A DNA stretch of 64,000 bases from Roseiarcus sp963772555 (lineage in GTDB: Bacteria > Pseudomonadota > Alphaproteobacteria > Rhizobiales > Beijerinckiaceae). The notes under the pieces are model-generated. The model saw nothing but the letters and a program-made list of their open reading frames with translations. It searched no databases and was not told the origin of the DNA. The position numbers were made by a program, and so were the translations under genes. How positions within the stretch are numbered: position 1 is the stretch's first letter; each line of letters starts with the position of its first letter. The stretch spans positions 136,516 to 200,515 of the forward strand of contig CAVYXQ010000018.1 in NCBI GenBank assembly GCA_963772555.1, written 5' to 3'. Positions 43,801 through 51,960 of this stretch are shown here, piece by piece.

Positions 43801-44601
43801 GGGCACGTCGGCGATGAGGCGGCGTTCGATGCTGCGCACCAGAATGTCTTCAAGTTCATCGGCGATAGCGGGAAGCGAGCGCCGGTCAGGCTCGCCGACA
43901 CCGGGCTGGAAGCGGAAATACGGCAAACCTTCTGCGTTTCCGTCCGGATCGACGATCATATAAGTCCCGGGCGTGAGCTTTGCGGCGTTGTCGTAGATGC
44001 TTCTTGGGGCCCCCACGTATTGGAAGCTCAGATACTCGGCGAGCGCGTCGACGTTGATCATCCGATCGAATCGATCAAGTGTCTCCAGCGATCGCAGTTC
44101 AGAGGCGAACGCGAGCGTGCTTCCGTCCAACCACGAATAGTATAGCGGCTTCTCGCCAAACGGGTCGCGTGCAAGAATGAGCTTGCCGGTCTGGGTGTCG
44201 AACGCGGCGAACGCGAACATCCCATCCAGCTCCCGAATGACCTCGGGCCCCCAAAAAGCGAGAGCCTCGATGAGCACTTCCGTGTCCGATCGCGACCGGA
44301 ACCGGCATCCTTGCCGTTCAAGTCTGGCCCGGATGTCCCGGTAGTTGTAAATCTCGCCGTTGAAACTCAACTGCCACCGGCCGTCGCCGCTGTGGAACGG
44401 CTGCGCGGCGGCGTCCGACGTGTCGATTATGCTCAATCGGCGGTGGGAGAGGGCGCAGCGGGCGAGTTCGTCCACCCAAACGCCGGAACCATCGGGCCCG
44501 CGATGCGCGATGACATTCGCCATTTTTTCAGCGGACGCTCGCAAAAGTTCTCTGTGGGTCCTCCGTCCGTTCCGTTGGAAAAGTCCGGCAATCCCACACA
44601 T
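40858..44601 (-). CDS. AsnB-type amidotransferase fused to a GT4-like glycosyltransferase
   Basis: 1247 residues. The start at 44601 is fixed because Cys2 of MCGIAGLF is the catalytic nucleophile of the glutaminase domain. The glutaminase continues with VIAHRGPDGSG and LSFNGEIYNY. The ATP-pyrophosphatase loop SGGVDSS is at 273-279. After a linker with a Lys-rich stretch (RRKKTKKKRRKH) comes a GT4 domain from about 834 (VFTHGLVSGGAERQW, then AKKEGMPNVILEAMLSRTP). AsnB homologues in O-antigen loci (for example WbpS type) amidate uronic acids. Fusion to a glycosyltransferase suggests that amidation and transfer act on one substrate. Both halves look complete. Confidence 0.85.
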   Translation of the reverse strand: MCGIAGLFQRNGRRTHRELLRASAEKMANVIAHRGPDGSGVWVDELARCALSHRRLSIIDTSDAAAQPFHSGDGRWQLSFNGEIYNYRDIRARLERQGCRFRSRSDTEVLIEALAFWGPEVIRELDGMFAFAAFDTQTGKLILARDPFGEKPLYYSWLDGSTLAFASELRSLETLDRFDRMINVDALAEYLSFQYVGAPRSIYDNAAKLTPGTYMIVDPDGNAEGLPYFRFQPGVGEPDRRSLPAIADELEDILVRSIERRLIADVPLGAFLSGGVDSSTVCALIAKRLGVPLKTYSIGFEGASAESEHEVARTFARHIGAEHHEEIISPDVGGFLENYGRLLDEPNADTSCLPTYYLSRFARRHVTVAISGDGGDELFGGYGRYAGLLRERSKWQARSFLPNGYWKPGARYYGPAILISGDDEIEGLLGFLPEGFAHHLARLRAEIDLASDALLAAMRAGDAAHYMPGAVLAKVDRMSMQHSLEVRTPFLNVELARFAERLPESVLADGEFSKRALREVAYRYLPRDLVDMPKRGFGLPMNAWMRDSLLPMAEKLIGGGSVLRDKLGAKGVEAFLQRHRNPARFNPYQLWGVVSLELWLRNRPVVFPDIAKDVRGATRGITLPQPEIWSVPAGGRTCIAVPGTILGPGAEVATRLPPGASRMLEGDRRRRGDARIEPVLLTARGDVPRQPPSAPQDGAVALVLPTLKIAQRFTPSTYHDLAAKGFEKLILPCQFDPGAYQEVVLIAPKPKARLFFESLRDDVRHVLRRARDKILRRKKTKKKRRKHSEEVPPLQSIPPITPEELIAPMELELWFSSFADLYIMPAREVGSLRAGDRIVVFTHGLVSGGAERQWVYLAKGLAELGYDVTFVTSGRLEGHNRHYLALLESTGVEIISAAGQPLDIELYEFLRRFPCEFMDVRNIAEVAAVFRALNAKVVFSQLDSTNVGGALAAFVADIPGVVMSFRNYNPTHFPQWVSHWPWMELGYRTVVGSPRIRLTGNFRAANEDYARWLDVLPSEVATIPNAVDATLFPLATDEQALALRRDLKISEGAPIVLGVFRLDMEKSPDDFLRVCARIAECDAEIRFLIAGIGPLEHELRSQACDAGLGERVLFLGARTDINVLMRAASVLLHTAKKEGMPNVILEAMLSRTPIVATNVGAIPDLLVDAESARIRPAGDVAGLAECCVELLKESGTAKRLAANAGKAAARQSTPAVMAARYAAVAASLFDQELAATAQQEQRLLAVQ

Positions 44602-44975
44602 GCACTTCCTCTCCGCCGGAACCGACCTGCGCGGCAAGACAGACACAAGCCCGCAAACTTAGCTGTGCCCTGGTGTAACGATCTGAAGTGGACCCGCCTC
44701 GAACTGTAGCGAGCTGAAATATCCCAAGGCAAGATGCTGTCAACCCGTTTCAAAGCGCGCTGGCGTCAGCAACATCAAAGTTTCGTTGATAGCGCAAGCG
44801 GCGGATCGATCGCGAGCAGCTCTTTTGCATTGATCGTGATTCGGACATCGTGGATCACGACCAACTCGCGCAGCGGGTCATCCTCGCAATCTCCATCTGC
44901 GCACAGCGCCGGCCGCCCGCGGGTCATTGAGAACCTCACCTGGAGCTCGCCCCGCCGACGCGCGGCGAGAGGAGA
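44602..44975. other. 374-bp gap upstream of asnB-GT
   Basis: Probably the promoter region for the leftward asnB-GT operon. No coding frame with family resemblance, RNA gene or strong repeat was seen. Base composition is somewhat lower in GC than its neighbours near 44740-44860. Confidence 0.4.
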
Positions 44976-45998
44976 TCATCGGCTCGGCCGCCTGGATGAC
45001 CGCGACAGATACCAATCGACGAAGGCGGGCACGCCGACCGAAAGCGGCGTTTGGGGGCGATAGCCGGTCAGCGCTTCGAGGAGGCGATGATCGGCGAAGG
45101 TCTCGCGCACGTCGCCCGGCTGCCTCGGCAACAGGATTCTGTCTGCTCGCCGACCAAGCGCCGCCTCGATAGCCTCGACGAATTCGAGCAGCGGTACCGG
45201 TTGGCCGCCAGCGATGTTAACCACCCGCCATGGCGCCACCGGCGACAGCGTGTCAACTCCACCCTCGAAAGTCACTGGCTTGCCGATCGCCGGTGACCGA
45301 TCCAAGAGCCGTATGACCGCTTCGACTAGGTCGTCGATGTAAGTGAAGTCGCGCCGCATCTCGCCCATGCCATAGATCTCGATGGGCCGGCTCGTGTGGA
45401 TAGCGTCGACGAACTTGAAGAGCGCCATGTCCGGGCGACCCCAAGGACCATAGACGGTGAAGAAGCGGAAGCAGGTCGTGGGCAGATCCCACAAGTGGGC
45501 GTAGGAATGCGCCATGGCCTCCACCGCCTTCTTAGTGGCGGCGTAAAGGGTGATCGGGAAGTCGGCCCGGTCGCTCTCGCGAAACGGCATCGTCTCGTTG
45601 CCGCCGTAGACTGAGCTGGTCGAGGCCAACAATAGATGCTTCGGCTTCGTCGCCTTGGCGACTTCGAGCAGGTTGAAAGACCCCGTCAAGTTAGAATCCA
45701 CATAGGCGCGGGGGTTCTCGAGCGAGTAGCGCACGCCAGCCTGGGCCGCGAGGTGAACGATAGCCTCCGGCGCGGCGAGGCCGGCCGCGCGGCTCAGCGC
45801 CTCCATATCCTCGAGAGGGGCCGCCACCGCCTGAAACGCATCGTGACCCGCGAGAATAGCGTGGCGCGCCTCCTTCAGACGACGGTCGTAGTAGTCGTTC
45901 ATGCTGTCATAGCCGACGACCGAATGCCCTTCGGCGAGCAAACGCTTAGCAAGATGGAACCCGATAAAGCCGGCGGTGCCCGTGATCAGAAAGCGCAT
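44976..45998 (-). CDS. NAD-dependent epimerase, probably UDP-glucuronate 4-epimerase
   Basis: 340 residues, extended SDR. The NAD-binding site is TGTAGFIGFHLAKRL; the active site is STSSVYGG and the YAATKKA Tyr/Lys pair; MPFRESDRADFPITLYA and GEMRRDFTYIDDLVEAV are typical of the UDP-glucuronate 4-epimerase/CapI group. Product: UDP-galacturonate, a likely donor and also a likely target for the AsnB-type amidation encoded next door. The start at 45998 (MRFLITGTAGFIG) is canonical. Confidence 0.85.
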   Translation of the reverse strand: MRFLITGTAGFIGFHLAKRLLAEGHSVVGYDSMNDYYDRRLKEARHAILAGHDAFQAVAAPLEDMEALSRAAGLAAPEAIVHLAAQAGVRYSLENPRAYVDSNLTGSFNLLEVAKATKPKHLLLASTSSVYGGNETMPFRESDRADFPITLYAATKKAVEAMAHSYAHLWDLPTTCFRFFTVYGPWGRPDMALFKFVDAIHTSRPIEIYGMGEMRRDFTYIDDLVEAVIRLLDRSPAIGKPVTFEGGVDTLSPVAPWRVVNIAGGQPVPLLEFVEAIEAALGRRADRILLPRQPGDVRETFADHRLLEALTGYRPQTPLSVGVPAFVDWYLSRSSRRPSR

Positions 45999-46138
45999 GA
46001 ACGGTCTCCCAAATCGTCGTAGCGCGCCCTGCGCGACACAGTCCCACGTCGTCTCTATCGCGCACCAGGAACTGCGACCGACGCACACGATCTCTCGCTG
46101 GCAGCGGTCGGGGGACGGACCGCAATAGCGGAAGCGCG

Positions 46139-46885
46139 TCATCCTCGCTTCTCGAGGACGATCATGATGCGAAACCCCAGAAGCGGCCCGAGAATGGGCA
46201 GCAGAACCTGCTCCACTTTCAATGCAGGTCCGACCAGCTTCGATGGCCATAGGTTCCAGGGCTTGAAGCCGCCAGAAAGCGGATAAACGAAAAGACTGAG
46301 CCATTCGGTCGAGACGATCTTCAGTTCCGGCAAAGTCTTTTCGAATTTGGCGCGGGCTCCGCTTGTGCCGAACAGGAGAGCGGGCAGGGCCTGGTTCGAA
46401 TCGAACGGGTCGTCGCCCGATTGACGGACGCCCTCGGCGAAACCGTCGGCCCGCATATTCACCGGTTCCTGGTGAAAGCGCTGATAGAACTGGCGTGCGA
46501 CCGGGCTCATCCCCGGTTCGATCATCGCCAGTCGGCCTCGTGGCTGGAGCACCCGGACAGCCTCGCGGAAAAAGTCCAATGGGCGCTGCAAATGATGCAG
46601 CACGTCGAGCATCACAATTCCCGCGAAGCGCCCCTCCGGGAACGGCATGTCATGCGCATCCGCGATCACGTCGATCCCCGGGAAGGGCAGGACGTCCAGG
46701 GATATCACCGAATTTCGATAGTCCTTGAAATGCGCCGACCCGCCCCCAATGTCCAACAACGAACCGGGCGGACAGGCGGCCTCGAGGCGACGGTGATAGT
46801 CCGCATACACGGCTCGTAATGTCGGCTTCGCGTCCCAGACCCTCCGATGCTCGAAAAGGCGGCTGTCGGCGCTGTCAGACAACAT
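46139..46885 (-). CDS. Class I SAM-dependent methyltransferase
   Basis: 248 residues. Motif I SLLDIGGGSAHF (near 42-53), post-I SLDVLPFPGIDV, motif IV FAGIVMLDVLHHLQ and the RGRLAMIEPG strand. The C-terminal part is hydrophobic (LVGPALKVEQVLLPILGPLLGF), suggesting contact with the membrane or a lipid-linked substrate. The ATG overlaps the upstream MT-GT2 stop by one base (TGATG). The probable acceptor is a lipid-linked glycan intermediate. Confidence 0.82.
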   Translation of the reverse strand: MLSDSADSRLFEHRRVWDAKPTLRAVYADYHRRLEAACPPGSLLDIGGGSAHFKDYRNSVISLDVLPFPGIDVIADAHDMPFPEGRFAGIVMLDVLHHLQRPLDFFREAVRVLQPRGRLAMIEPGMSPVARQFYQRFHQEPVNMRADGFAEGVRQSGDDPFDSNQALPALLFGTSGARAKFEKTLPELKIVSTEWLSLFVYPLSGGFKPWNLWPSKLVGPALKVEQVLLPILGPLLGFRIMIVLEKRG

Positions 46886-48378
46886 CAAATCGCCTTGAGC
46901 TTCTTGAACCCGAAGAGCACCATCCGGAGCAACAGCCAGCCATCCCGGAAGCGCGATATCTGTGTTTCTCCGTACGTGCGCGCCTTGTAATGCACGGGCA
47001 CTTCGATGATGCGTCGGCTCTGTTTCGCGGCGCCGAAGATCAGATCGAAGTCGCCGAAAGGATCGAAATCACCAAAATAAGCACGGTCGGCGACGATCTG
47101 CCCGTACACGGTTCTGGTCAGCACCTTTGTTCCGCACAGGGTATCTGTGAACCGCTGGTTCAGGAGGTAAGAGAAAATCTTCGCGAAAGTCCGGTTCGCG
47201 ATGTGATTGAGAAAGCGCATGGCCTCACTTTCCATCGGATATACCAGACGAGTGCCGTTGATGAATTCGCCCTTGCCCGAGGCGATCGCGCGATAGAACT
47301 TCGGCAGGGCGGCCGGCGGAACCGTGAGGTCCGCGTCGAGGATCATGAGGATGTCGCCGCTCGCGTTGTCGAACCCCTTGCGAACGGCATCCCCCTTGCC
47401 CTTGCCGTCCTGCCGCAGAACCTTAATGTCCCACTGGCCCTCATAAGCCTTCTGGACTCTCAGACATTCCTCATAGGTATCGTCCCGCGAATTGCCCTCG
47501 ACGTAGATGACTTCCTGATGGCCGCCAAACCGAGGCATCTCGTCGATCGCCCGCTCGATGTTGCCGCGCTCGTTGCGGCAAGGGATCAGAATTGTGGTCG
47601 ACAGTTCAGCGGGTGTCTGCGCCCTCAGGGACCGCGCCACCAGATACGTTCGAAGGCACAGGCTTCGAAGGCCCGGCAACGGGGCGATGTAACGGTTGAT
47701 GAATCGGCCGACGCCGAGAAGGTCGAACGGCACCAGCTGCCGCATTTCCATCCGGATCGGCTCGAATTCGGTCAGATCCATGATGTTCAGGAAGTCGATC
47801 GACGAGATCAGGTTGACCTCCGGCTGGGGCATGCGCCACCCAAGCCTGGCGGCAAGATTGATAAGCGGCTCCCACGACGGCGAGAAGTACGCGATCACGA
47901 GCCGCGTCGAGGCGGTGCATAGAGGGTGGAGTCCCCGCAAGGTCTCTTCGATATCCTCCAGTGAGCCGATAGTGTCCGAGAGGATGACGTAGTCGAATTC
48001 GCCCACGATCGAGGCGATGGTGCGCGGATTCTCGATGTCGCCGACGACGAATTCGAGATCAGGAAACGAGGCTCTCGCCCTAGCAATCATCGCGGGGGAG
48101 AAATCAACGCCGACCCCGCGCGACGGCTTGAGGCTGGCGAGCAACGAGCCTGTGCCGCACCCGAGGTCGAGCACCCGGGCGCCTTCGGAAATGATGAACC
48201 CAAGATAGCGGCGGTCGTCACGGTAATAGGCGGCGTTCTTCTCGATCCACTCGTCTCGTTCGCCGGCCATCCGTTCGGCGTTTTCAAAGACCGCCAGTTT
48301 GTGAGCCGGCGCTCCCTTGAGCGCCACCGTCCGCGCAGCCTTGGGAGGCTTCTCGACAATGCTCTCCGTGTCCAACAT
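46885..48378 (-). CDS. Methyltransferase / family 2 glycosyltransferase fusion
   Basis: 497 residues. Residues about 60-180 form a methyltransferase domain (ARVLDLGCGTGSLLASL, then GVGVDFSPAMIARA). Residues about 258-497 are a GT2 domain like dolichyl- or polyprenyl-phosphate sugar synthases: STTILIPCRNERGNIERAI, EVIYVEGNSRDDTYE, GDILMILDADLTVPP, CGTKVLTR. The fused arrangement suggests transfer and modification at the polyprenol-phosphate stage. Its stop overlaps the next gene, and the flippase-like gene ends one base upstream. Confidence 0.85.
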   Translation of the reverse strand: MLDTESIVEKPPKAARTVALKGAPAHKLAVFENAERMAGERDEWIEKNAAYYRDDRRYLGFIISEGARVLDLGCGTGSLLASLKPSRGVGVDFSPAMIARARASFPDLEFVVGDIENPRTIASIVGEFDYVILSDTIGSLEDIEETLRGLHPLCTASTRLVIAYFSPSWEPLINLAARLGWRMPQPEVNLISSIDFLNIMDLTEFEPIRMEMRQLVPFDLLGVGRFINRYIAPLPGLRSLCLRTYLVARSLRAQTPAELSTTILIPCRNERGNIERAIDEMPRFGGHQEVIYVEGNSRDDTYEECLRVQKAYEGQWDIKVLRQDGKGKGDAVRKGFDNASGDILMILDADLTVPPAALPKFYRAIASGKGEFINGTRLVYPMESEAMRFLNHIANRTFAKIFSYLLNQRFTDTLCGTKVLTRTVYGQIVADRAYFGDFDPFGDFDLIFGAAKQSRRIIEVPVHYKARTYGETQISRFRDGWLLLRMVLFGFKKLKAI

Positions 48379-48379
48379 G

Positions 48380-49405
48380 CTAAATCGCCTCTGTATCGAC
48401 GATCACGGGGGCGGCTCGGACGCGCCGCCGGGACCCTCGCTGCAATTCCGGATCCGCCTCTGAAACGGATGATAAAGAAAGCCGGCGATAAACGCCCGTA
48501 AACCAGATAAGGGCTCCGAATACGCCAAGCGCCGTTAGGACCAGGCCGAACAGGACGGAAACCGCCATGGCGCGCGGCGCCTCGACGCCGAGCGGCGCGA
48601 ACAGCACAAGCGCCGCGCTCTCCCTTAGCCCCCAGCCACCCACGGAGATTGGCAAGATCGATACAAGAACCATCCCCTGAACGATGATCGCCGCGTCCCA
48701 AAGGCCCACGTGAACGTCAAGCGCTCTTGCGCAGCAGAGAAAGGAGGCAATGGACGCGAGGTTGGAACAAATCAGATAGATCGAAGCGAAGACGAGGAAT
48801 CGTGCCGATCTCATGCATTTGGAATTCGCCCGCAACAGCTCTGCGAGAGGAGCGGCCCGGGCTGACAGCCAGTGTGGCGCTGGAAAAGCGCCGACCGCCG
48901 CCGCGCATCCCGCGCCGGCAACGATCGCGTACGACGTCAGCATCAAGGCCTTGAAGACCGGCGCTGCGGTCAACTGAGAGTTCGCGGCGACAGCGGCCAC
49001 GACGAGGGTGACCGCAATGAAGAGCACCCCTGCGCCACGATCGATGACAACGCCAATGAATGCCCATTGAGGCGAAACGCCGGCATCGTAGGCGCGTACG
49101 CCACGAGAGACATCGCCGCCGATGCCGCCGGGAACCACTTGCTGGAAGAGCACCGACTCGAATGTCGCTGTCAGCGCCGCCCTCAGCGAGATTGGATGCT
49201 CAATTGTCCACATGACGACACGCCACCGAAGCCCGTTGAAAGCCAGCGCGACGCCCATGAGACAGCAGGCAATCCAGAACTCCGCGGCATGGGCGTTCGC
49301 GAGCGCCGCGAACATCCCTCGCGCGCCGGCGGCTCGGTAGAGCGCCGCGAACAGCAGAATGCCGACCGCCGCTTTTATGAGAAGGATCCAATTCGCTCGC
49401 TTCAC
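48380..49405 (-). CDS. Flippase-like/lysylphosphatidylglycerol-synthase TM-domain protein
   Basis: 341 residues with about eight transmembrane helices. Family marks include FQQVVPGGIGGDVSRGVRAY (near 88) and ISVGGWGLRESAALVLF (near 255), seen in the UPF0104/AglD/MprF-like integral membrane family. Members include putative lipid-linked sugar translocators. Next to a polyprenol-phosphate GT2 it may move or help use the lipid-linked sugar. The C-terminus (QRGSRRRVRAAP) is basic and cytoplasmic. Confidence 0.82.
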   Translation of the reverse strand: MKRANWILLIKAAVGILLFAALYRAAGARGMFAALANAHAAEFWIACCLMGVALAFNGLRWRVVMWTIEHPISLRAALTATFESVLFQQVVPGGIGGDVSRGVRAYDAGVSPQWAFIGVVIDRGAGVLFIAVTLVVAAVAANSQLTAAPVFKALMLTSYAIVAGAGCAAAVGAFPAPHWLSARAAPLAELLRANSKCMRSARFLVFASIYLICSNLASIASFLCCARALDVHVGLWDAAIIVQGMVLVSILPISVGGWGLRESAALVLFAPLGVEAPRAMAVSVLFGLVLTALGVFGALIWFTGVYRRLSLSSVSEADPELQRGSRRRVRAAPVIVDTEAI

Positions 49406-49423
49406 GGGCCCTGACCTGTCCCT

Positions 49424-50404
49424 TCACGCGTCAGCGAAAGCGCCGCCCGCCGGTCGCACTCGGCTTGGCTCGGCGTTTCTCAGGAACCACTCGTATGTTG
49501 ACGCGACTCCCGAGCGAAGATCAATCCGCGGAGCCCAACCCAGGGCGCGGATCTTATCGATGCTGACGAGCTTGCGCGGCGTTCCGTCCGGCTTCGTGTA
49601 GTCGTGGACGGTTGTCCCGTCGAAGCCAACGACGTCGCAGACAAGCCGCGTCAATTCCTCGATAGTCAGATCGAATCCGGCCCCGACATTGACTTGGCCG
49701 AAATCCGAGTAGGTCTTCATCAGGTGGACGCACGCGTCCGCGCAATCATCGACATGCAAAAATTCCCTTCGGGGCGTTCCTGTGCCCCAGACGACAATCT
49801 CTCTGGCGCCGCTGAGTTTCGCCTCATGCGCCTTCCGAATGAGTGCCGGCACGACATGGCTCATTGCAAGGTCGAAATTGTCGCCCGGGCCGTAGAGGTT
49901 CGTCGGCATCGCGCTGATGAAGTCCCGTCCGTGCTGGCCCCGATAAGCCTGGGCTAGTTTGATCCCGGCGATCTTGGCGATGGCGTACCATTCGTTGGTC
50001 GGCTCCAGCGCGCCTGCCAAAAGCGCTTCTTCCGGAATGGGTTGTTCGGTGAATTTGGGATAAACGCAAGACGAGCCGAGGAAAAGGAGCTTCTCGACGC
50101 CTGCCCGATAAGACGCTTCAATGACGTTCGCCTGAATCATGAGGTTGTCATAGAGAAAGTCAGCCGGATGAGTCGCGTTCGCGAGGATCCCGCCAACTTT
50201 GGCCGCCGCGAGGAAGACCGCTTCTGGTTTCGCAGCGAGGACCCACGCCATCGTCTGCGCCTGGCTCCTTAAGTCGACCGCCGTTCGCTCGACCGTCAAG
50301 AGTTCGCAGTCTTCCTCCGCCAGGCGTCTTGCGATGGCGGAGCCGACCATGCCACGATGGCCGGCGACCCAGACCCGCTTGCTCTTTAAACTGTAGCTCG
50401 GCAG
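49424..50404 (-). CDS. fcl: GDP-L-fucose synthase-like epimerase/reductase, probable CTG start
   Basis: 326 residues from the proposed CTG 50404. The NADP-binding motif VAGHRGMVGSAIARRL is near the N-terminus; the first ATG (50350) lies inside this motif and would remove the beta strand. Upstream in frame there is no ATG, GTG or TTG before the stop region, but AAGGAGG is seven bases before a CTG. Active-site features: SSCVYP, the YAIAKIAG Tyr/Lys pair, NLYGPGDNFD. It converts the Gmd product GDP-4-keto-6-deoxymannose to GDP-L-fucose. It overlaps gmd by 19 bases. The start remains uncertain; a sequencing error could also hide a normal start. Confidence 0.8.
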   Translation of the reverse strand: MPSYSLKSKRVWVAGHRGMVGSAIARRLAEEDCELLTVERTAVDLRSQAQTMAWVLAAKPEAVFLAAAKVGGILANATHPADFLYDNLMIQANVIEASYRAGVEKLLFLGSSCVYPKFTEQPIPEEALLAGALEPTNEWYAIAKIAGIKLAQAYRGQHGRDFISAMPTNLYGPGDNFDLAMSHVVPALIRKAHEAKLSGAREIVVWGTGTPRREFLHVDDCADACVHLMKTYSDFGQVNVGAGFDLTIEELTRLVCDVVGFDGTTVHDYTKPDGTPRKLVSIDKIRALGWAPRIDLRSGVASTYEWFLRNAEPSRVRPAGGAFADA

Positions 50405-51495
50405 CTCGCGCCCTCCTTTATGATCTCGGCCGTCCCCATCAGCTTGAGGTCTTCAAGCACCATTTCCCGCGCCAGATCCCGCACGGTCGTCTCATGCCGC
50501 CAGCCCAGTCTTTGGCGCGCTTTTGACGCATCGCCGATGAGGACGTCGACTTCAGTTGGCCGAAAATACCGAGGGTCGACTTCCACGACGACCTCGCCCG
50601 TCACGGCGTCAATCCCTTTCTCCGACCGTCCGCTTCCCGCCCATTCGATCCGAATCCCCACCTCCTCGAAGGCCCATTCCACGAAGGTGCGCACGGAGGT
50701 GGTGACGCCCGTCGCCAAAACGTAGTCGTCCGGCTCCTCCTGCTGGAGCATCAACCACATGCCTCTGACGTACTCCCGCGCATCTCCCCAGTCACGCTTC
50801 GCGTCCAAATTGCCCAGATAAAGCTTCTTTTGCCGGCTCAGCCGGATTGCTGCGGCTGCACGCGTAATCTTGCGCGTGACGAATGTTTCACCCCGAAGCG
50901 GACTCTCATGGTTGAACAAGATACCGTTCGAAGCATGCAGGCCATACGCCTCGCGATAATTGACCGTTATCCAGTATGCATAGAGCTTTGCCGCAGCATA
51001 GGGACTTCTCGGATGGAATGGTGTTCGCTCTGACTGCGGCGTCTCCTGCGCCAGTCCGTATAGCTCGGAGGTAGAAGCTTGGTAGAAGCGGGTCTTCTTT
51101 TCAAGGCCCAATATTCTGATAGCTTCAAGGAGACGTAGAGCACCTAGCGCGTCTGCATTTGCGGTATATTCCGGAGATTCGAACGAAACCATTACATGCG
51201 ACTGCGCCGCCAAGTTGTAAATCTCATCGGGCTTAGAATGTTGAACTATTCTTATAACGTTAGTTGAGTCGGTCACATCTCCATAATGCAATATAAATCT
51301 AGGATGTTCTACATGAGGATCTTGATAAAGTCCCTCGATTCGGCTGGTGTTAAAAGAGGATGATCTGCGCTTTATGCCATGAACGATGTAATCTTTCGAA
51401 AGCAAGAGTTGCGCAAGATATGCACCGTCTTGACCGGTTATGCCGGTCACCAACGCAACCTTATTATTATCGCTCAATACGTCGCGCTCCGACAT
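50386..51495 (-). CDS. gmd: GDP-mannose 4,6-dehydratase
   Basis: 369 residues. The ATG 51495 is chosen because GGAG lies seven bases upstream. NADP site TGITGQDGAYLAQLLL; family strings IKRRSSSFNTSRIEGLY, NLAAQSHVMVSFE, STSELYG, and the catalytic YAAAKLYAYW Tyr/Lys; substrate loop NHESPLRGETFVTRK. Reaction: GDP-D-mannose to GDP-4-keto-6-deoxy-D-mannose, a donor precursor for fucose or D-rhamnose. It overlaps fcl and starts the leftward block. Confidence 0.95.
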   Translation of the reverse strand: MSERDVLSDNNKVALVTGITGQDGAYLAQLLLSKDYIVHGIKRRSSSFNTSRIEGLYQDPHVEHPRFILHYGDVTDSTNVIRIVQHSKPDEIYNLAAQSHVMVSFESPEYTANADALGALRLLEAIRILGLEKKTRFYQASTSELYGLAQETPQSERTPFHPRSPYAAAKLYAYWITVNYREAYGLHASNGILFNHESPLRGETFVTRKITRAAAAIRLSRQKKLYLGNLDAKRDWGDAREYVRGMWLMLQQEEPDDYVLATGVTTSVRTFVEWAFEEVGIRIEWAGSGRSEKGIDAVTGEVVVEVDPRYFRPTEVDVLIGDASKARQRLGWRHETTVRDLAREMVLEDLKLMGTAEIIKEGASCRATV

Positions 51496-51960
51496 TCTTG
51501 CTCCGGACAATGAAGTCGAGGCTTCAATTTCGCGTCTGCCCAGGCTGACGCGTTTGAGGGCCCTCAGCCGGACCCAGAGTTCCCAGTAGCCTTCGCATAG
51601 GCTATGCGACCTGTTTACGCAACTGAGCCACTGAGGTCATGCCGATCCGCCGACCGCCGTCGACGGGCGCGCCACTATTAGTGTGGCCGACGACGTTGAC
51701 GGCATGAGTGCGCTCGAAGATGTACCGACTGCCCCCTTCCGAATTTACCGCCGGGCGCGCGGGGTTGATGCCTGCGGCCCGGTCCGCTAGACAAGTAGGC
51801 GCTTCCATCAGGCCCCACGTGGAAACCTTCATCAAAAACTGCATATACCCAGTGGTTTGGAACCCCTCGGATTTCTAGTCCTGCGTGTTAGACAGCCCAG
51901 CATCTATTGGGCCAGTCGCCGCAGATGGATGGCGCCAGGCATCGTTGGAGCGCACCCCGT
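51496..51960. other. 465-bp divergent intergenic region with a palindrome
   Basis: It separates leftward gmd from the rightward WsaF-like gene and should carry both promoters. It contains a perfect 8-bp inverted repeat, TCGCATAG-G-CTATGCGA, at 51593-51609. A short minus-strand frame at 51602-51844 has no family resemblance, so no gene is called. Confidence 0.5.
51593..51609. promoter_or_regulatory. 17-nt palindrome between gmd and the WsaF-like gene
   Basis: TCGCATAG-G-CTATGCGA is perfectly symmetric around one base. The location in a divergent promoter region makes it a candidate regulator-binding site for the glycan locus. It could also be a relic of a mobile-element end. Confidence 0.45.

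Noticed and set aside
51602..51844. 80-residue minus-strand frame in the gmd/WsaF-like gap
   Set aside because: No family resemblance, no ribosome binding site, and it overlaps the palindrome.
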